Positions 55,701 to 62,732 of a stretch of DNA of 64,000 bases are shown here, one piece after another. This DNA is from Conchocele bisecta. Taxonomy: Eukaryota > Mollusca > Bivalvia > Lucinida > Thyasiridae. The translations under genes were made by a program, and so were the position numbers. The stretch's first letter is position 1. Every line of letters starts with the position of its first letter. The DNA is taken from NCBI GenBank assembly GCA_029237695.1, contig CM055278.1, positions 70,733,188 through 70,797,187 of the forward strand. Direction: 5' to 3'. The notes beneath the pieces were generated by a model. That model ran no database searches. It was not told the origin of the DNA and was given only the letters and a program-made list of their open reading frames with translations.

Positions 55701-56704
55701 AGTAGTTTATTTTGGCTCATACATTATAATTTCAAAATCCTAGCTCCAACCTGGACATTCTGACCCAAAGTATATATTTTTGACTCTTGTAACTTTTAGC
55801 ACAGGGGGAGATTTTGCTATATAACCTGTAGAATGCACGAACTGAAAAGTGTCGCCTGCTGTTGTTTCATATTTTGTCTTCTTTCTCAATAAAAACATGG
55901 TTTGACTGACAGCACATTAGAATCATTTCCAATGGAAATGATTCTAAAGTGCTGTCAAACCATGTTTTTGATGATAAAAACAAAAAAATAAAAATAAACA
56001 GCAGACGACAAAATGTTAGTCAGCACTGTAAGGGTTAAACATTGAATTGTACACAAAAAAGTTAATTTTGATCAACAATTTTGACAATTTTATTTCGGAG
56101 CATCGTATTGAAAACCCTGTATGAGTATCAGTTTGTTTATTTGGTGTTTAATGGCCTAAGTTCATGTAAGGCCGGGCAAACAGGTTCGATCCTGTTTTAA
56201 ATCTGCTGCATTGAGGGGAAAATCCCAAAATCAGAATAGAATATTTAATGTAAGAGTATCTGTAGCCGATTTCACCAACATTGCAAAGTATACTTTGAGG
56301 GAGTAATCATTTATTTTTCACAAAATGCATTATTTCATATAGAACTAACGACTGCATATATTTGATGATTAAAAGTATGCAGAATTATTATACTGAATGT
56401 ATTACATTATCACAGCCAAAATGGCTGTGATAATGTAATAAATTCAGTATAATAAAAAATAATAAATTTATCCTTAAATTGAAAATTTCTCCCTCAAAGT
56501 ATACTTTTCTAGATAAGTATACCGGTACTTTGCAATTTTGGTGAAATAGGCTACAGAAACAACAAACTCTGCTTACACGGTGGGTACATATTCGCCGGGG
56601 AAGCTGTCCGTCGTGTAGGAGATGAGCATACACGTCTTGCCGACGGTGCCGTCGCCGACAACAACACACTTGATCGGGCGGCCCTGGGCCACGTTGTTGT
56701 CCAT
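31749..56704 (-). CDS. Mtl: Mtl/Mig-2-type Rho-family small GTPase, whole gene span (5 coding positions, exon 3 duplicated)
   Basis: The coding exons join in phase as 56577-56704, 45862-45976, then 44665-44782 or 37818-37935, then 32454-32614 and 31749-31826, giving 199 residues. Seen in the sequence: P-loop GDGTVGKT (17-24), switch I YVPTVFDNY (39-47, Thr42), switch II DTAGQE (64-69, Gln68), TKID (122-125), CSAL (164-167), a basic tail RPKNR and C-terminal CRLL. Every motif sits exactly 7 residues later than in Rac1. Known for the family: such proteins switch between GDP and GTP at membranes and drive actin-based migration and axon guidance. The Thr after the P-loop GDG, the [19 protein letters not shown] segment and the [10 protein letters not shown] end fit Mtl/Mig-2 better than Rac1, Cdc42 or RhoG. 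Inference: the terminal Leu predicts geranylgeranylation. Introns are 0.6-10.6 kb and filled with repeats. An in-frame stop (TAG) lies upstream of the chosen ATG. Confidence 0.93.
31856..32365 (-). repeat. Family C copies in the intron between exons 4 and 5
   Basis: TTGTTTGTTTATTGGTGTTT at 31859. A second, diverged C follows from about 32110 to 32365. Confidence 0.8.
32454..32614 (-). CDS. Mtl: Mtl-like GTPase exon 4 (residues 121-174)
   Basis: 161 nt. Acceptor GTAAATACAG, donor GTTAGT (32448-32453), entry phase 1, exit phase 0. It encodes Gly121 and [13 protein letters not shown] (G4 motif TKID, then the Rho-specific insert region), [20 protein letters not shown], and [13 protein letters not shown] (G5 motif CSAL). 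The spacing matches Rac-type GTPases without insertion or deletion. The intron to exon 5 is 627 bp and is mostly a family C element. Confidence 0.93.
32632..32812. repeat. Family H element
   Basis: GGATCTTACATGAATGATGG to CTTCATAAAAAAC. Related copies at 35950, 49650 and 59873. It starts about 20 bp upstream of the exon 4 acceptor. Confidence 0.7.
32820..33125. repeat. Family D element, copy 3
   Basis: GTAGCCTATTTCATCAACAT to TGTTGATGAAATAGGCTAC. Confidence 0.9.
33184..33322 (+). repeat. Left inverted terminal repeat of the 2.8-kb element
   Basis: Near-identical inverted partner of 35778-35917. Its inner part holds two tandem AAGATGGC words (33295-33320), and another pair sits at 33440-33463. 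AAGATGGCGGC is the YY1 consensus from general knowledge; binding here is inference. Confidence 0.85.
33944..34823 (-). pseudogene. Cysteine-rich, repeat-associated protein gene, internally deleted and frameshifted
   Basis: Two open parts in different frames overlap at 34287-34405. The N-terminal part starts at 34823 ([10 protein letters not shown]) and includes [20 protein letters not shown], a CxxC...H..C cluster (CVICK ... [13 protein letters not shown]) and a further CLFCGK. The C-terminal part contains [20 protein letters not shown], then [13 protein letters not shown], and a dense cluster [20 protein letters not shown] followed by [11 protein letters not shown], ending at 33944. From memory, the two parts resemble the ends of long single-exon proteins that are multicopy in invertebrate genomes; the final cluster resembles a Tesmin/TSO1 CXC domain. 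I infer that the middle is deleted and the join is out of frame. Function unknown. Confidence 0.65.
35056..35294. repeat. Family A foldback, copy 2 (inside the 2.8-kb element)
   Basis: TGTGGCCGTGACTGGAGAAA to TTTCTCCAGTCACGGCCACA. Confidence 0.88.
35778..35917 (-). repeat. Right inverted terminal repeat of the 2.8-kb element
   Basis: Inverted partner of 33184-33322 with only scattered substitutions. It has two GGCGGCCAT words near its inner edge and a third at about 35640-35646. Confidence 0.85.
35950..36265. repeat. Family H fragment, then family E foldback, copy 2
   Basis: TGATGATTTAATATGGCATT (35951). E copy at 36038-36259 with central GCATAGGTTGCATATGCAAC. Confidence 0.8.
36266..37018. 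other. Intron DNA, weak inverted repeats only
   Basis: AATAAATTGTATATTACATGC (36519) is echoed inverted near 36745. No exon-like frame seen. Confidence 0.4.
37019..37257. repeat. Family B foldback, copy 6
   Basis: TTAACCCTTAGACCGCTACA. The hairpin TCATTTCCAATGGAAATGAT is perfect; the far end is diverged. Confidence 0.82.
37587..37806. repeat. Two-copy tandem duplication beside exon 3b
   Basis: GTTTATCARCCTCGGCTC, CCTCGRCAAACCTCGGAATT and TTCCTAGCCTCACCTGAYAA occur twice, about 121 bp apart. The second copy ends within about 12 bp of the exon 3b donor, on the intron side. Confidence 0.85.
37818..37935 (-). CDS. Mtl: Mtl-like GTPase exon 3b (alternative residues 82-121), putative mutually exclusive exon
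   Basis: 118 nt, acceptor TTTATGTTTCAG, donor GTAGGT (37812-37817), with the same phases as exon 3a. It encodes [19 protein letters not shown], then [20 protein letters not shown] plus one base of Gly121. By hand alignment it differs from 3a at 23 of 118 bases. About 16 of these are silent third-position changes in otherwise identical codons, and only four residues change. That is what selection on both copies would leave; a dead exon would not look like this. CPESP resembles the CPNTP/CPDAP of Rac relatives, so 3b may be the more conventional form at 113. A roughly 120-bp tandem duplication lies just downstream of the donor. Confidence 0.88.
38140..38370. repeat. Family F foldback, copy 1
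   Basis: ACCACTCATTTGAACCGTCT CG and its exact inverse (38221-38264) inside TATATGTTGTTACC arms; outer ends AACCCATTTCAGCC / TAATGGGTTAA. Confidence 0.85.
38371..38970. other. Intron DNA, no exon seen
   Basis: Inverted words TCAAACAGTCTGATTGGTCG / CGGCCAATCAAACTTCTTGA (38794-38856). Otherwise plain. Confidence 0.4.
38972..39242. repeat. Family A foldback, copy 3
   Basis: TGTGGCTGTGACTGGAGAAA to CCCCATTTCACCCGTCACG. Confidence 0.85.
39299..39537. repeat. Family A foldback, copy 4
   Basis: TGTGGCTGTGACTGGAGAAA to TTCTCCAGTCACAGTCACA. Confidence 0.88.
39538..40534. other. Intron DNA, no exon seen
   Basis: AT-rich, no splice-bounded frame with convincing content. Confidence 0.4.
40535..40742. 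repeat. About 200 bp of almost pure C
   Basis: Only a few A and T interrupt the run. Shorter C/G tracts follow at 40880-40893 and 41010-41027. The glycine-rich frames across it are artefacts of the tract. Confidence 0.95.
41090..42010 (+). repeat. Family C fragments (plus) with TGACCTT tandem words
   Basis: C 5' part at 41248-41385 and 3' part at 41795-41995. Between and before them, ACACATCCATGCTGCCNTTA, TGACCTTGACC words recur (41150, 41426, 41588). Confidence 0.7.
42330..43015. repeat. Tandem repeat, unit about 185 bp, four units
   Basis: GAATAACTTCTTAACCAATC, AAGATATCTTGATGAAACAA and GATACCAAACACTCCAT recur at about 42337, 42524, 42707 and 42889. Confidence 0.9.
43190..43515. repeat. 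Family M tandem, about three partial units
   Basis: ATATTTGGACACAATTTATC, GGAAACACATATAAATATCT and GTGTCCGAATATTTA recur. Confidence 0.8.
43567..43814. repeat. Family A foldback, copy 5
   Basis: TGTAGCTGTGACTAGAGAAA to TATCCAGTCACCGCCACA. Confidence 0.85.
44066..44215. repeat. Family O foldback, copy 2
   Basis: AACGCAACAAGGAAGTAAAC against GTCTACCTCCTTGTTGTGTT. Confidence 0.7.
44230..44570. mobile_element. Two family G MITEs, head to head
   Basis: The inverted copy 44230-44390 (CAGTCGAACCTATGTTAAAG to CAGGTTTGACAG) abuts a direct copy 44391-44567 (AGTCAAACCTGTGAATAAAG to CAGGTTCGACT). Confidence 0.78.
44665..44782 (-). CDS. Mtl: Mtl-like GTPase exon 3a (residues 82-121), putative mutually exclusive exon
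   Basis: 118 nt, acceptor ATACTTTCAG, donor GTAAGC (44659-44664). It enters in phase 0 and leaves in phase 1. It encodes [19 protein letters not shown], then [20 protein letters not shown] and the first base of Gly121. It is the first of two alternative copies. Exon 3b encodes the same segment with four substitutions: residue 84 Val/Ala, 113 Gln/Pro, 114 Asp/Glu, 115 Ala/Ser. Because the length is not a multiple of three, including both copies or skipping both shifts the frame before TKID. Confidence 0.92.
44840..45165 (-). repeat. tRNA-headed SINE-like repeat
   Basis: The minus strand begins GTGCCCGGTTAGCTGAGTTG (perfect box A TAGCTGAGTTGG) and continues into TTATGCCCCACCACTATAG, then GTGTTACTCTTGTC. 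The same body occurs at 63160-63495 and, in part, at 60485-60550. The far end lies about 60 bp from exon 3a. Confidence 0.6.
45200..45835. repeat. Family F hairpins in tandem
   Basis: Four or five partial units of ACTCATTTGAACCGTCTCG hairpins and GTGTATACTCAGCATGAGAT. They fill most of the intron between exons 2 and 3a. Confidence 0.85.
45862..45976 (-). CDS. Mtl: Mtl-like GTPase exon 2 (residues 43-81)
   Basis: 115 nt. The acceptor CTATTTGCAG precedes the exon at 45977 and the donor GTGGGT follows at 45856-45861. The first base completes Val43, then [12 protein letters not shown] follows (switch I continuation and effector strand), then [18 protein letters not shown] (switch II, catalytic Gln68), ending LSYPQ in phase 0. 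The intron to exon 3a is only about 1.1 kb and is packed with family F hairpins (45.2-45.8 kb) that reach to within about 30 bp of the donor. Confidence 0.93.
46085..46705 (-). repeat. Family C copy interrupted by family E
   Basis: C runs 46085-46380 and 46626-46705; E copy 3 sits between GGGACAAACCAGG and GGTCTCCAGTCGGG. Confidence 0.82.
46381..46625. repeat. Family E foldback, copy 3
   Basis: AGGGGGCCGTTTCACTAAAC to GTTAAGTGAAACGGCCCCCT, with perfect central ATAGGCTGCATATGCAGCCTAT. Confidence 0.88.
46834..47083. repeat. Family B foldback, copy 7
   Basis: TTAACCCTTAGACCGCTATC to GCAGTCTAAGGGTTAA. Confidence 0.87.
47198..47551. mobile_element. TIR element built from TAGAGCTA words
   Basis: TGGAACGCCAAATCAACTAC, ATAAACTCAAATAATT at the left against the inverse of ATTTGAGTTTATGTAGATTT, GGTGTTCCA at the right. 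The inside is AGAGCT/TAGAGCTAGC words and CTCTAAATAATTAGAGCT. Confidence 0.8.
47905..48295 (-). repeat. Family C copy
   Basis: GTTTGTTTGCTTGTTGGTGT to CATGCTCCCATCTGCCACCC. Confidence 0.85.
48307..48866. mobile_element. Foldback element with about 170-bp arms
   Basis: CTATAGTCTGTTTCACGGAA, GCTGCCCAAATTTT (48308) faces GGGCAGTTTTCGCGAAACAG, ACTATAG (48839). The arms include GAATGAGCCTTCTTTTTAT. The loop holds GGGATTTAACATGGGG twice. Confidence 0.85.
48867..49370. other. Intron 1 DNA, no exon seen
   Basis: GATTTCCCGGACCCCTGTTT / CCTAGGGAAATCCCTG words suggest another weak foldback (48898-49240). Confidence 0.4.
49371..49785. repeat. Family J (49371-49624) and family H (49650-49785)
   Basis: J: TTAACCCTTTCAACACAAGT to GGGGTGAAAGCGTTAA. 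H: GGATCTTATATGAGTGATGA with an inverted partner TTTCTTATGATATCAGTCAA. Confidence 0.78.
49786..50280. other. Intron 1 DNA, no exon seen
   Basis: A piece at 50160-50250 belongs to the repeat that fills 53.1-54.5 kb. Confidence 0.4.
50400..51345. repeat. 180-bp tandem repeat, five units
   Basis: AATAATGGCCTATATTTTCT, ACACGCATTGCTCCAAGGGT and CCAGGGTCAAGGTCACATAC repeat. The array opens with GTCTGTCTGTCCGTCC simple repeat. Further pieces at 52770-53030. Confidence 0.95.
51346..51650. repeat. Family I element
   Basis: AGGTACATGCCTACGCAGTA to TTATTTTTTCAGGTGACGCA; matches 60060-60410. Confidence 0.82.
52080..52775. repeat. About 150-bp tandem repeat, five units
   Basis: GTTTGACCTTTGACCTTCAA, GTGCGTGGTTATTGATCGCG and ATCCATGCATCGGTGTAGAA recur. 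The last unit switches mid-unit into the 180-bp repeat. Confidence 0.95.
53050..54530. repeat. Diverged tandem or dispersed repeat, unit about 130-150 bp
   Basis: CATGTTTCTAGCCGAGTTTT, GTCAGATCGCAGCCTAATG and GATCTGGTTTACTAAGTGCA recur at 53085, 53225, 53810, 53935, 54085 and 54445. Confidence 0.75.
54596..54813. repeat. Family B foldback, copy 8
   Basis: ACCTTAGAATGTGGGAAAAC to GCATTCTAAGGG, arms ACATGGTTTGACAACACTTT. Confidence 0.87.
54966..55170 (-). repeat. Complete-looking tRNA-derived SINE
   Basis: On the minus strand a tRNA-Gly(TCC)-like head (box A TGGCCTTTGGATTAG, anticodon loop CTTCCAA, box B GGTTCGAACCT) leads into a core CTTTCGGATGAGACTTG...GAGGTCCC. The tail is AAATGACCTTAGCTGTTG and GGGACGTTAAACCCATTC. 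The core resembles the conserved central (Nin-type) domain of marine invertebrate SINEs, from memory. The tail is shared with families C and K. Confidence 0.75.
55276..55434. repeat. Foldback, about 160 bp
   Basis: ATGGTGGCTTGTTAGGGACA faces TGTCAGTAACGAGCCACCAT; inner arms TTCATGGCGA/TCGCCACGAA. Confidence 0.7.
55822..56039. repeat. Family B foldback, copy 9
   Basis: GTCGCCTGCTGTTGTTTCAT to CAGCAGACGACAAAATG, GTAAGGGTTAA; the hairpin TCATTTCCAATGGAAATGAT is perfect. Confidence 0.87.
56125..56260 (-). repeat. Family C 3' end
   Basis: GTTTGTTTATTTGGTGTTTA to AATCCCAAAATCAGAATAGA. Confidence 0.7.
56261..56556. repeat. Family D element, copy 4, next to the exon 1 donor
   Basis: TGTAGCCGATTTCACCAACA to TTTGGTGAAATAGGCTACA. 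One of the two left-hand AAAGTATACTTT words is missing. Its right end lies about 21 bp from the exon 1 boundary. Confidence 0.88.
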
Positions 56705-56754
56705 GCCGTAGAATCGTGTCTGCTCCAGCTTGCTGGTCTACACGTCACACACAC
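56577..56754 (-). CDS. Mtl: Mtl-like GTPase exon 1 (5'UTR end plus residues 1-43)
   Basis: The coding part is 56577-56704 and starts [17 protein letters not shown]. It carries the P-loop GDGTVGKT and runs through YVPT to the first two bases of Val43. The donor is GTAAGC (56571-56576), phase 2. Upstream, an acceptor-like TTACAG ends at 56755, so 56705-56754 is probably 5'UTR spliced to a further non-coding exon at higher coordinates that I could not identify. A TAG lies in frame in this leader, which fixes the ATG at 56704. The exon is strongly GC-rich (GCC, GGC, GTC codons) compared with its AT-rich surroundings. A family D element ends only about 21 bp beyond the donor. Confidence 0.92.
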
Positions 56755-56769
56755 CTGTAATTATAAATA

Positions 56770-57455
56770 GGATTATTTATTTAATGGTGTTGAATGGCCT
56801 GACAACAGCTACGGTAAATTTAGGCCGGGTTAGCAGGGTCGAATAGCATATTTAGCCTGTTGGGAAATTTAAAGCTGTGCAGATTACCTAATTTATTTTA
56901 TTGAGACAAATTTTACGACATTTTCCGTAAATGACATAGACACTACCTGAAGTGTATTATCATTTTTAACCCTTTTCATGCTGAGGATACGCCATTATGT
57001 TTGCGGAAAATCCTAAATATTTTCCTTCTATGCGCTCAGAAGTGTATGTCATGACCACCATTTGAACCGTCTCGTTTAGACGGTTCGAATGAGTGGTCAC
57101 AACATACTTTCATTGAGAAATAACAAAAATCAAATATTTAATCAATTTCATACCCGTAAAGGTGTATTACTTGGTAATCCCATTTTATGCAATAAAGTAA
57201 GATTGATTGAGTGGATTTTTGTGTCAATTCAACAAGGTCATATGAGACACGCCATGTGATTTTGTGATTTTGTAACTAAGAACATGTGTGATTTTTCAAG
57301 AACTATATTTACAGAAACTATGATATTTTCTGTAAATGACGTCGAAAGATGACATTTTCATAGCAAATGTGGAATAGAATTCTGCCTTTGCTATGAAAAT
57401 TTCATCAACTGTTTTCCATGAGATATCGCACAGGTACAAAATTACATGGCGTAAC
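56770..57455. repeat. Family C fragment, family F copy, family N foldback
   Basis: C-like at 56770-56870. F at 56970-57180 (ACCATTTGAACCGTCTCGTT hairpin). N at 57243-57452 (CGCCATGTGATTTTGTGATT against AAAATTACATGGCG; centre TTTTCATAGCAAATGTGGAA). Confidence 0.75.
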
Positions 57456-58905
57456 TCTTTTATGGACAAGAAAGCCATAAGCCCAATTTCTCCAGTCACA
57501 GCGATAAAGACAAAAGAGATATTGTACCAGCAAACAGGCTTTCTTTTCAAACATCTGACAATTAACAGTATGTACCTGTATCAATGATGTGTTTATTCTG
57601 ATGAAATAAAATACTATTCAAACAAAACAATACAGTCTAAGGCCAGGGAAAACAATTTGTAGATTCCCGTTTCCGCGGCCCAATGATCTATCTAGGATTC
57701 AATGGCAAGGGACCAATGGCTCAATCATTTACAACAGGGCCAGGTGAAATAATTTGCAATGCTTTGTGTAGTCTCACTGATTTTGGCGAATTTTAATAAA
57801 CAAAAAGACATCGAATTACTGTACCATGTTCTAGCACAATATTGAAATATTAATCATCCTCTTCAGAATAACTTAGTTGGCTTCAGTATAATTTCTCTTC
57901 AGATATTCAAATGTTGTGACTGGTTGGATTAAGTCTGGGCAATTTGTAAAAAGTATGTGCAAGTATGGGTTCTTAACATATATTTTGGACTTTGGTATCC
58001 ACTAATGGCAAATAATGGCTACATGTACCCCTCCCCCCGGCCCCTCCAAGATCGAACATAAAAGAAATTGACAAAAAATTTACATTGTATTTGAAATAAA
58101 TATGAACAAGTTTTTAATACTAGTTTTAACTCTGTCAGTCCGTTAAGCTAACTGATGTTTTGAACAACCTAAAATCCTTAATTGAATGGTTAAAATCTCT
58201 GTTTTTAACAGTCCGTTAAGCTTTACTGATGTTTTGAACAACCGGGCCCAGTAAATTACAAGTATTTTTCTTCTCTCTCTAAATATCTAAATACATCTTT
58301 GAATTTCATTAGAATTGCGTCCTCCAGACTCAATTCTAATAAAGTTCCAAGACAGATTCATGTTACTTACAGGCAGAAAATAAAAGAAAATAGGAATTGT
58401 CATCTGCAATTTTTGAACTATTTATAGCTCACAAGTTTCCCAGCATGCAAAGAACTAAACCATTTTCCATAAAATACATGTATGAACAAATTACAGCCTC
58501 CCACCTGCCCCATTTTCCCCAAACATTGGTTTAAATCCAACCTACATTGTGTACTTATTTTCTAGGCCTAAGAGCATGATTTCGATCGATTGGGGCTTTA
58601 GGTGCGCTCAACAGCAAGATGACATAACAATGTACATACGGTAAACAAGAGGTATCCTTAAGGATGGAACCATCGCTAAGATACGCGCACCCACCCAACC
58701 TCCTGTGAATTTGATTGAAGTTTTCATGGCATTGCACCTTGCCGTGGGAGTTGGCTTGTAAATACATACATTACATGAATCATAACTGTCAAAATGAGAT
58801 TCTGCTAGATATCTGGGAATGTTTAAGTAGCAACAGGTAAGCATTCAGACAATCTATCAACACAGCTGCTGTATACTGTACATACACATGTCTCTATAGT
58901 GCCCC
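57456..58905. other. No gene seen upstream of the GTPase exon
   Basis: A family A right end at 57478-57500. CATTAGAATTGCGTCCTCCA (58308) resembles 61160-61210. The expected 5'UTR exon and promoter could be here, but nothing marks them. Confidence 0.4.
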
Positions 58906-59050
58906 AGATAAGACAAGCCACGTGATTTTGTACTTACTAAGACTGTGCGATTTTCCATGAAAAATGTTTACAGAAACTGTGATCTTTTCTGTAAATGACG
59001 TTGAAATTTGATGAAATTTTCATAGCAAATGCGAATTTTACTGGAAAAAA
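58906..59050. repeat. Family N fragment
   Basis: AAGCCACGTGATTTTGTACT to AAATTTTCATAGCAAATGCG. Confidence 0.65.
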
Positions 59051-59159
59051 TGAGTTATGTTCATACTGATAAATCATTGTTCTCGGTTATTATTTATGCA
59101 CATAACGGTAAGTCCATGACATCACCACTCATTTGAACCGTCTCAGAGATAACACATAA

Positions 59160-59325
59160 ATAAATAAGAACTAGATGGCCACGGCGCGCATGTCGCACCC
59201 ACAGATGCTTTGATAGTATACCGAAAAACTTTAACCAAAAGCATTTAACCAAAAACTTTAACCAGGACGCACATACGTACATACATACAATGTGCCGACT
59301 ATATCGCGACAAAAACTGCGGCAAA
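59160..59325. repeat. Family L
   Basis: AACTAGATGGCCACGGCGCG, TTTGATAGTATACCGAAAAA, GTGCCGACTATATCGCGACA. Confidence 0.7.
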
Positions 59326-59504
59326 AAAAGAAGATATTTAGAATGATTTATACTAGGATAGGGGTATTCTATGATGAAGAGAATGTAGCACCTGAATATT
59401 ACCATCTTATCAGCCAGGTGTATATAATAGCCAGTGTTTCATGTACAGAACTCTAGATAAGTCCCAAACCGTTATCACGCATACATTACCATTTGGTATA
59501 AATA

Positions 59505-59620
59505 TAAGTACATGTACATGTACACCATCACAGCATACATGTGTTTGTGTTTATATACATGTACATGTACACCATCACAGCATACATGTGTTTGTGTTTA
59601 TATACATGTACATGTATATA
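59505..59620. repeat. 48-bp direct duplication
   Basis: ACATGTACATGTACACCATC, ACAGCATACATGTGTTTGTG occurs twice in a row. Confidence 0.85.
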
Positions 59621-59872
59621 AGTAGGCTCTGTGACAATTCTAATATCAAAGGAACTTGCAGTTTTTTGTGAGCAAACGAGAAATGGATAATTAGGGAATA
59701 AACGCCAACTTATCTGGAGGTTTACATCTCCCAGCATCAAAGATCTACAAGTGCCTCTGGTAATGTTTCCAGTGAACAGACAACCACTCACTGCAGTATG
59801 GTGGCGAACTGGGTCATGAACACCTGCTTTTCTGGCACGTTTACACCTCTTAACTCAATATTATGTATATAG

Positions 59873-60500
59873 AGGATCTTACATGAGTGATGATTTAAAA
59901 TGATATTTATTAAACGAGTTTACTGATTTCATAAGAAACAGGGCTGAGTTTCTTATGAAATCAGTCAACGATGTTAATAAATATCATATTAAAGGTACAT
60001 GTACATACATGTACCCACTCAGTCGGCACAAAATCTCTTTATAGGAATTAAATGTACATGCCCAATCAGTAGGCACAAAATGTTCTTTATAGGAATTAAA
60101 GGTGCATGCCCACTCAGTATTCAAAAAAAATGTTCTTTATATCAGAGACATCATCTGAGGAATTTTCTGGCAAAATAAGCATTCATTCACCATTACCCCA
60201 CGTATTTATTGGCATTATTATACATTTTATATCAGATGTAAATTTCCACACTGATAAAGTGATATCAGGGGCGATAACCGTGTTTCATTAAAATGTTAAC
60301 GGACATTACTATTTATTCTCTGTACATTGTAATGTATTTATTTTTTGATGTGCAATGATCATACTTTATAATCTGTCGAAAATATTATTTTTTCAAGCGA
60401 CACATTTATAGCGGGCAATCATTATTTTTAGAACTGGTGGACTAATGACACAATTATACACGTATTTAATTCCTATAAAGAACACAGACGGAAGGACGGA
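59873..60500. repeat. Family H (59873-59995) and family I (60060-60485)
   Basis: H foldback: GGATCTTACATGAGTGATGA / TTTCTTATGAAATCAGTCAA. I: CACTCAGTAGGCACAAAATG-type start repeated three times, then body as at 51346. Confidence 0.78.
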
Positions 60501-60619
60501 CAGACAAGGGTAACACTAAATGCTCCCCTCCACTATCGTGGTGGGGCATACATGTAAGTAGCATATTAAATCATCACTCATGTAAGCTTCTCTATGACTT
60601 AATATCTCCAACAATATTA

Positions 60620-60800
60620 CCATCAGTTTGTGATTGAACCTCCAACTGATCTGAAGATCAATTCCTGTGATGAAACAGCTAATAAACAAGTTAAATGTGC
60701 TGATAGCTGACCTTACGCCATTGGCGACCAGCGATCCAACTGATCTGAAGATCAATTCCTGTGATGAAACAGCTCATAAACATGTTGAATGAGCCGATAG
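60620..60800. repeat. 40-bp direct repeat
   Basis: CCAACTGATCTGAAGATCAA, TTCCTGTGATGAAACAGCTM occurs at 60643 and 60737. Confidence 0.8.
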
Positions 60801-60979
60801 CCGAGAAAAAGGACCTTACAACATTTGCGACCAGTGTAGTCCCAGATCAGACTGGCGCATCTGCGCAGTCTGATCTTGGGCTACGCTGTTTGCTAACCAT
60901 TCGCTCAAGTAGACTTAGAACCATCACCACATTGGATTCTAACCTTGCCGAGTGAATAAACAAAAGGAACAATGGCCAG

Positions 60980-61380
60980 CGCTCCAGATAAGCTGCGTAT
61001 TTGCATAAATATCCAATTAAAATTGCCAAAAACCCAATTGAAATCGGAAGTAGTGAGTATCAAAAAGCAATGACAAATTTGTCGTATCTTAATCAAGCGA
61101 CAGAAAACAATAAACAGACCACAAATAAAGCATATTTTCTTATTTTTCCATGAAAACACATCTTGGTATTTCATTAGAATTGTCTCCAAGGAGACAATTC
61201 TAATGAAATACCAAGATGTGTTTTCATTTAGAAGCAAACTATTCAATGAGTGCAGTCTGTTGATGTGTAAACAGTAGTGTGATTTTATTTTACCCAATTA
61301 AATTTTTGAAATACCCAATTGCTTCAGAAATGATGGAGTGACAATACTCAATTACTAATTCCTTATCTGGAGCCCTGATG
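60980..61380. repeat. Foldback with CTCCAGATAAG ends
   Basis: GCGCTCCAGATAAG (60979) faces CTTATCTGGAGCCC (61361). A perfect central hairpin pairs CTTGGTATTTCATTAGAATT (61161) with 61196-61215. Confidence 0.78.
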
Positions 61381-61394
61381 ACATCGTTATCACT

Positions 61395-61670
61395 AAGCTA
61401 ATCCCCTTGCTGGCAGCCTCCATCCCAGACAAACATTGTGGCAAATATTATCAAAATCTGTAAAGCGGTTCATCAGTTTTGAACTAAATGGCCACGGCCC
61501 TTAACCAAAAACTTAAACCTCGGGCGTACGTACTACACCACTGTGCCGACTATATCGCGCTTTCCGCAAGCGGGCACGACAAAAATCGGTGAAGCGGTTC
61601 ATGGGCTATTGAAAAATGAAAGGTGTTACTACATACGCACTTGCCTATCAGCGAGGGGATAACAACACCA
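61395..61670. repeat. Family L copies
   Basis: ATTATCAAAATCTGTAAAGC, GTGCCGACTATATCGCGCTT, TCGGTGAAGCGGTTCATGGG. Confidence 0.6.
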
Positions 61671-61989
61671 CCAATTGTTGTAAATGTAATAAGGCAACGT
61701 TTCTAAGCCGACAGTCGAAATAAGCATCCTGATAAAGCAGTCTTGAATGAATTACACAGGATTTACAGGGATTACTTTCAAAGCCCTTTAGCAGGCAACC
61801 AGCTGCAATGCAAATGGATAGGAGATGCGCTCCAACAATATATACTGCCTGTGCATCAGCGCAGAGTCGGAGCAATAAGTTTTACACATGCATCTGCACT
61901 GTGATTCTGATTACTAGTACATGTACATGTATGTCATTCAGTAAGGCCGGCCAGGCTACTCGGTGCTAATCTAGGGCTACTGTCACAGG

Positions 61990-62330
61990 TTTTAACCCTT
62001 TCAACCCTGAATAACTGGAATGAATTTTGATACATTAATTTTCCGACAAATCCAATCTTCAGTCACAAAATGATTTTCAGACTACCGGTAGTCCATTTAT
62101 GCAAAGGTGGTGTTCTAAAAAATATGAAAATTACTTGCAAAAAGCCGACTCATCTGGATCTACACTGTGAGCAACTATACATTATGTTTGAAAAACATGG
62201 ATATGCCCCGGTGGCATACTGGACTCTAACTGGAGAAACTTGTACAAACTTTTTGAAGTAAATGTACATGGACGGACGGCATAGGGGTATAAAAACTGCG
62301 ATAGAGGGCTGTAGGGTTGAAAGAGTTAAC
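61990..62330. repeat. Family J, inverted and interrupted
   Basis: TTTTAACCCTTTCAACCCTG to GGGTTGAAAGAGTTAA. The middle part (GGTGGCATACTGGACTCT) is shared with 15877. Confidence 0.65.
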
Positions 62331-62732
62331 TCTAAAGGCCCCCTTGTTGCAGTGGCAGATCACGTATGATTCGTATTGGAGAAAAGGGCATTACACCATT
62401 TGTTGCAAGTCTAGCTTTTAATCTACTCACGCACTGCTGATAAGGATCTACATGTATACGCTTTGGTAGAAGCATATTAGTGATTCACTGATTGAATTAC
62501 AAACAGTGCGGAACCTTAACAGACTGCACAGATACGCAGGTAAATCTGGGTCTAGTTTTCAGCCACGTCAAAGATTGATAGATTGTGTTTTATGCCTGTT
62601 CAACAGCAAGTTGATACACAGATAGGAAATTCACCTGTATGGCAGGGATCATGGAACTTCAGGACTAAAATTGCATCTTTAGCATGAAACCGTCACAATT
62701 ATAGAATTATCATACCTTCAACAGCCAGGCCA
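62331..62732. other. No gene seen
   Basis: Weak family A-like words only (62395-62530). Confidence 0.4.
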
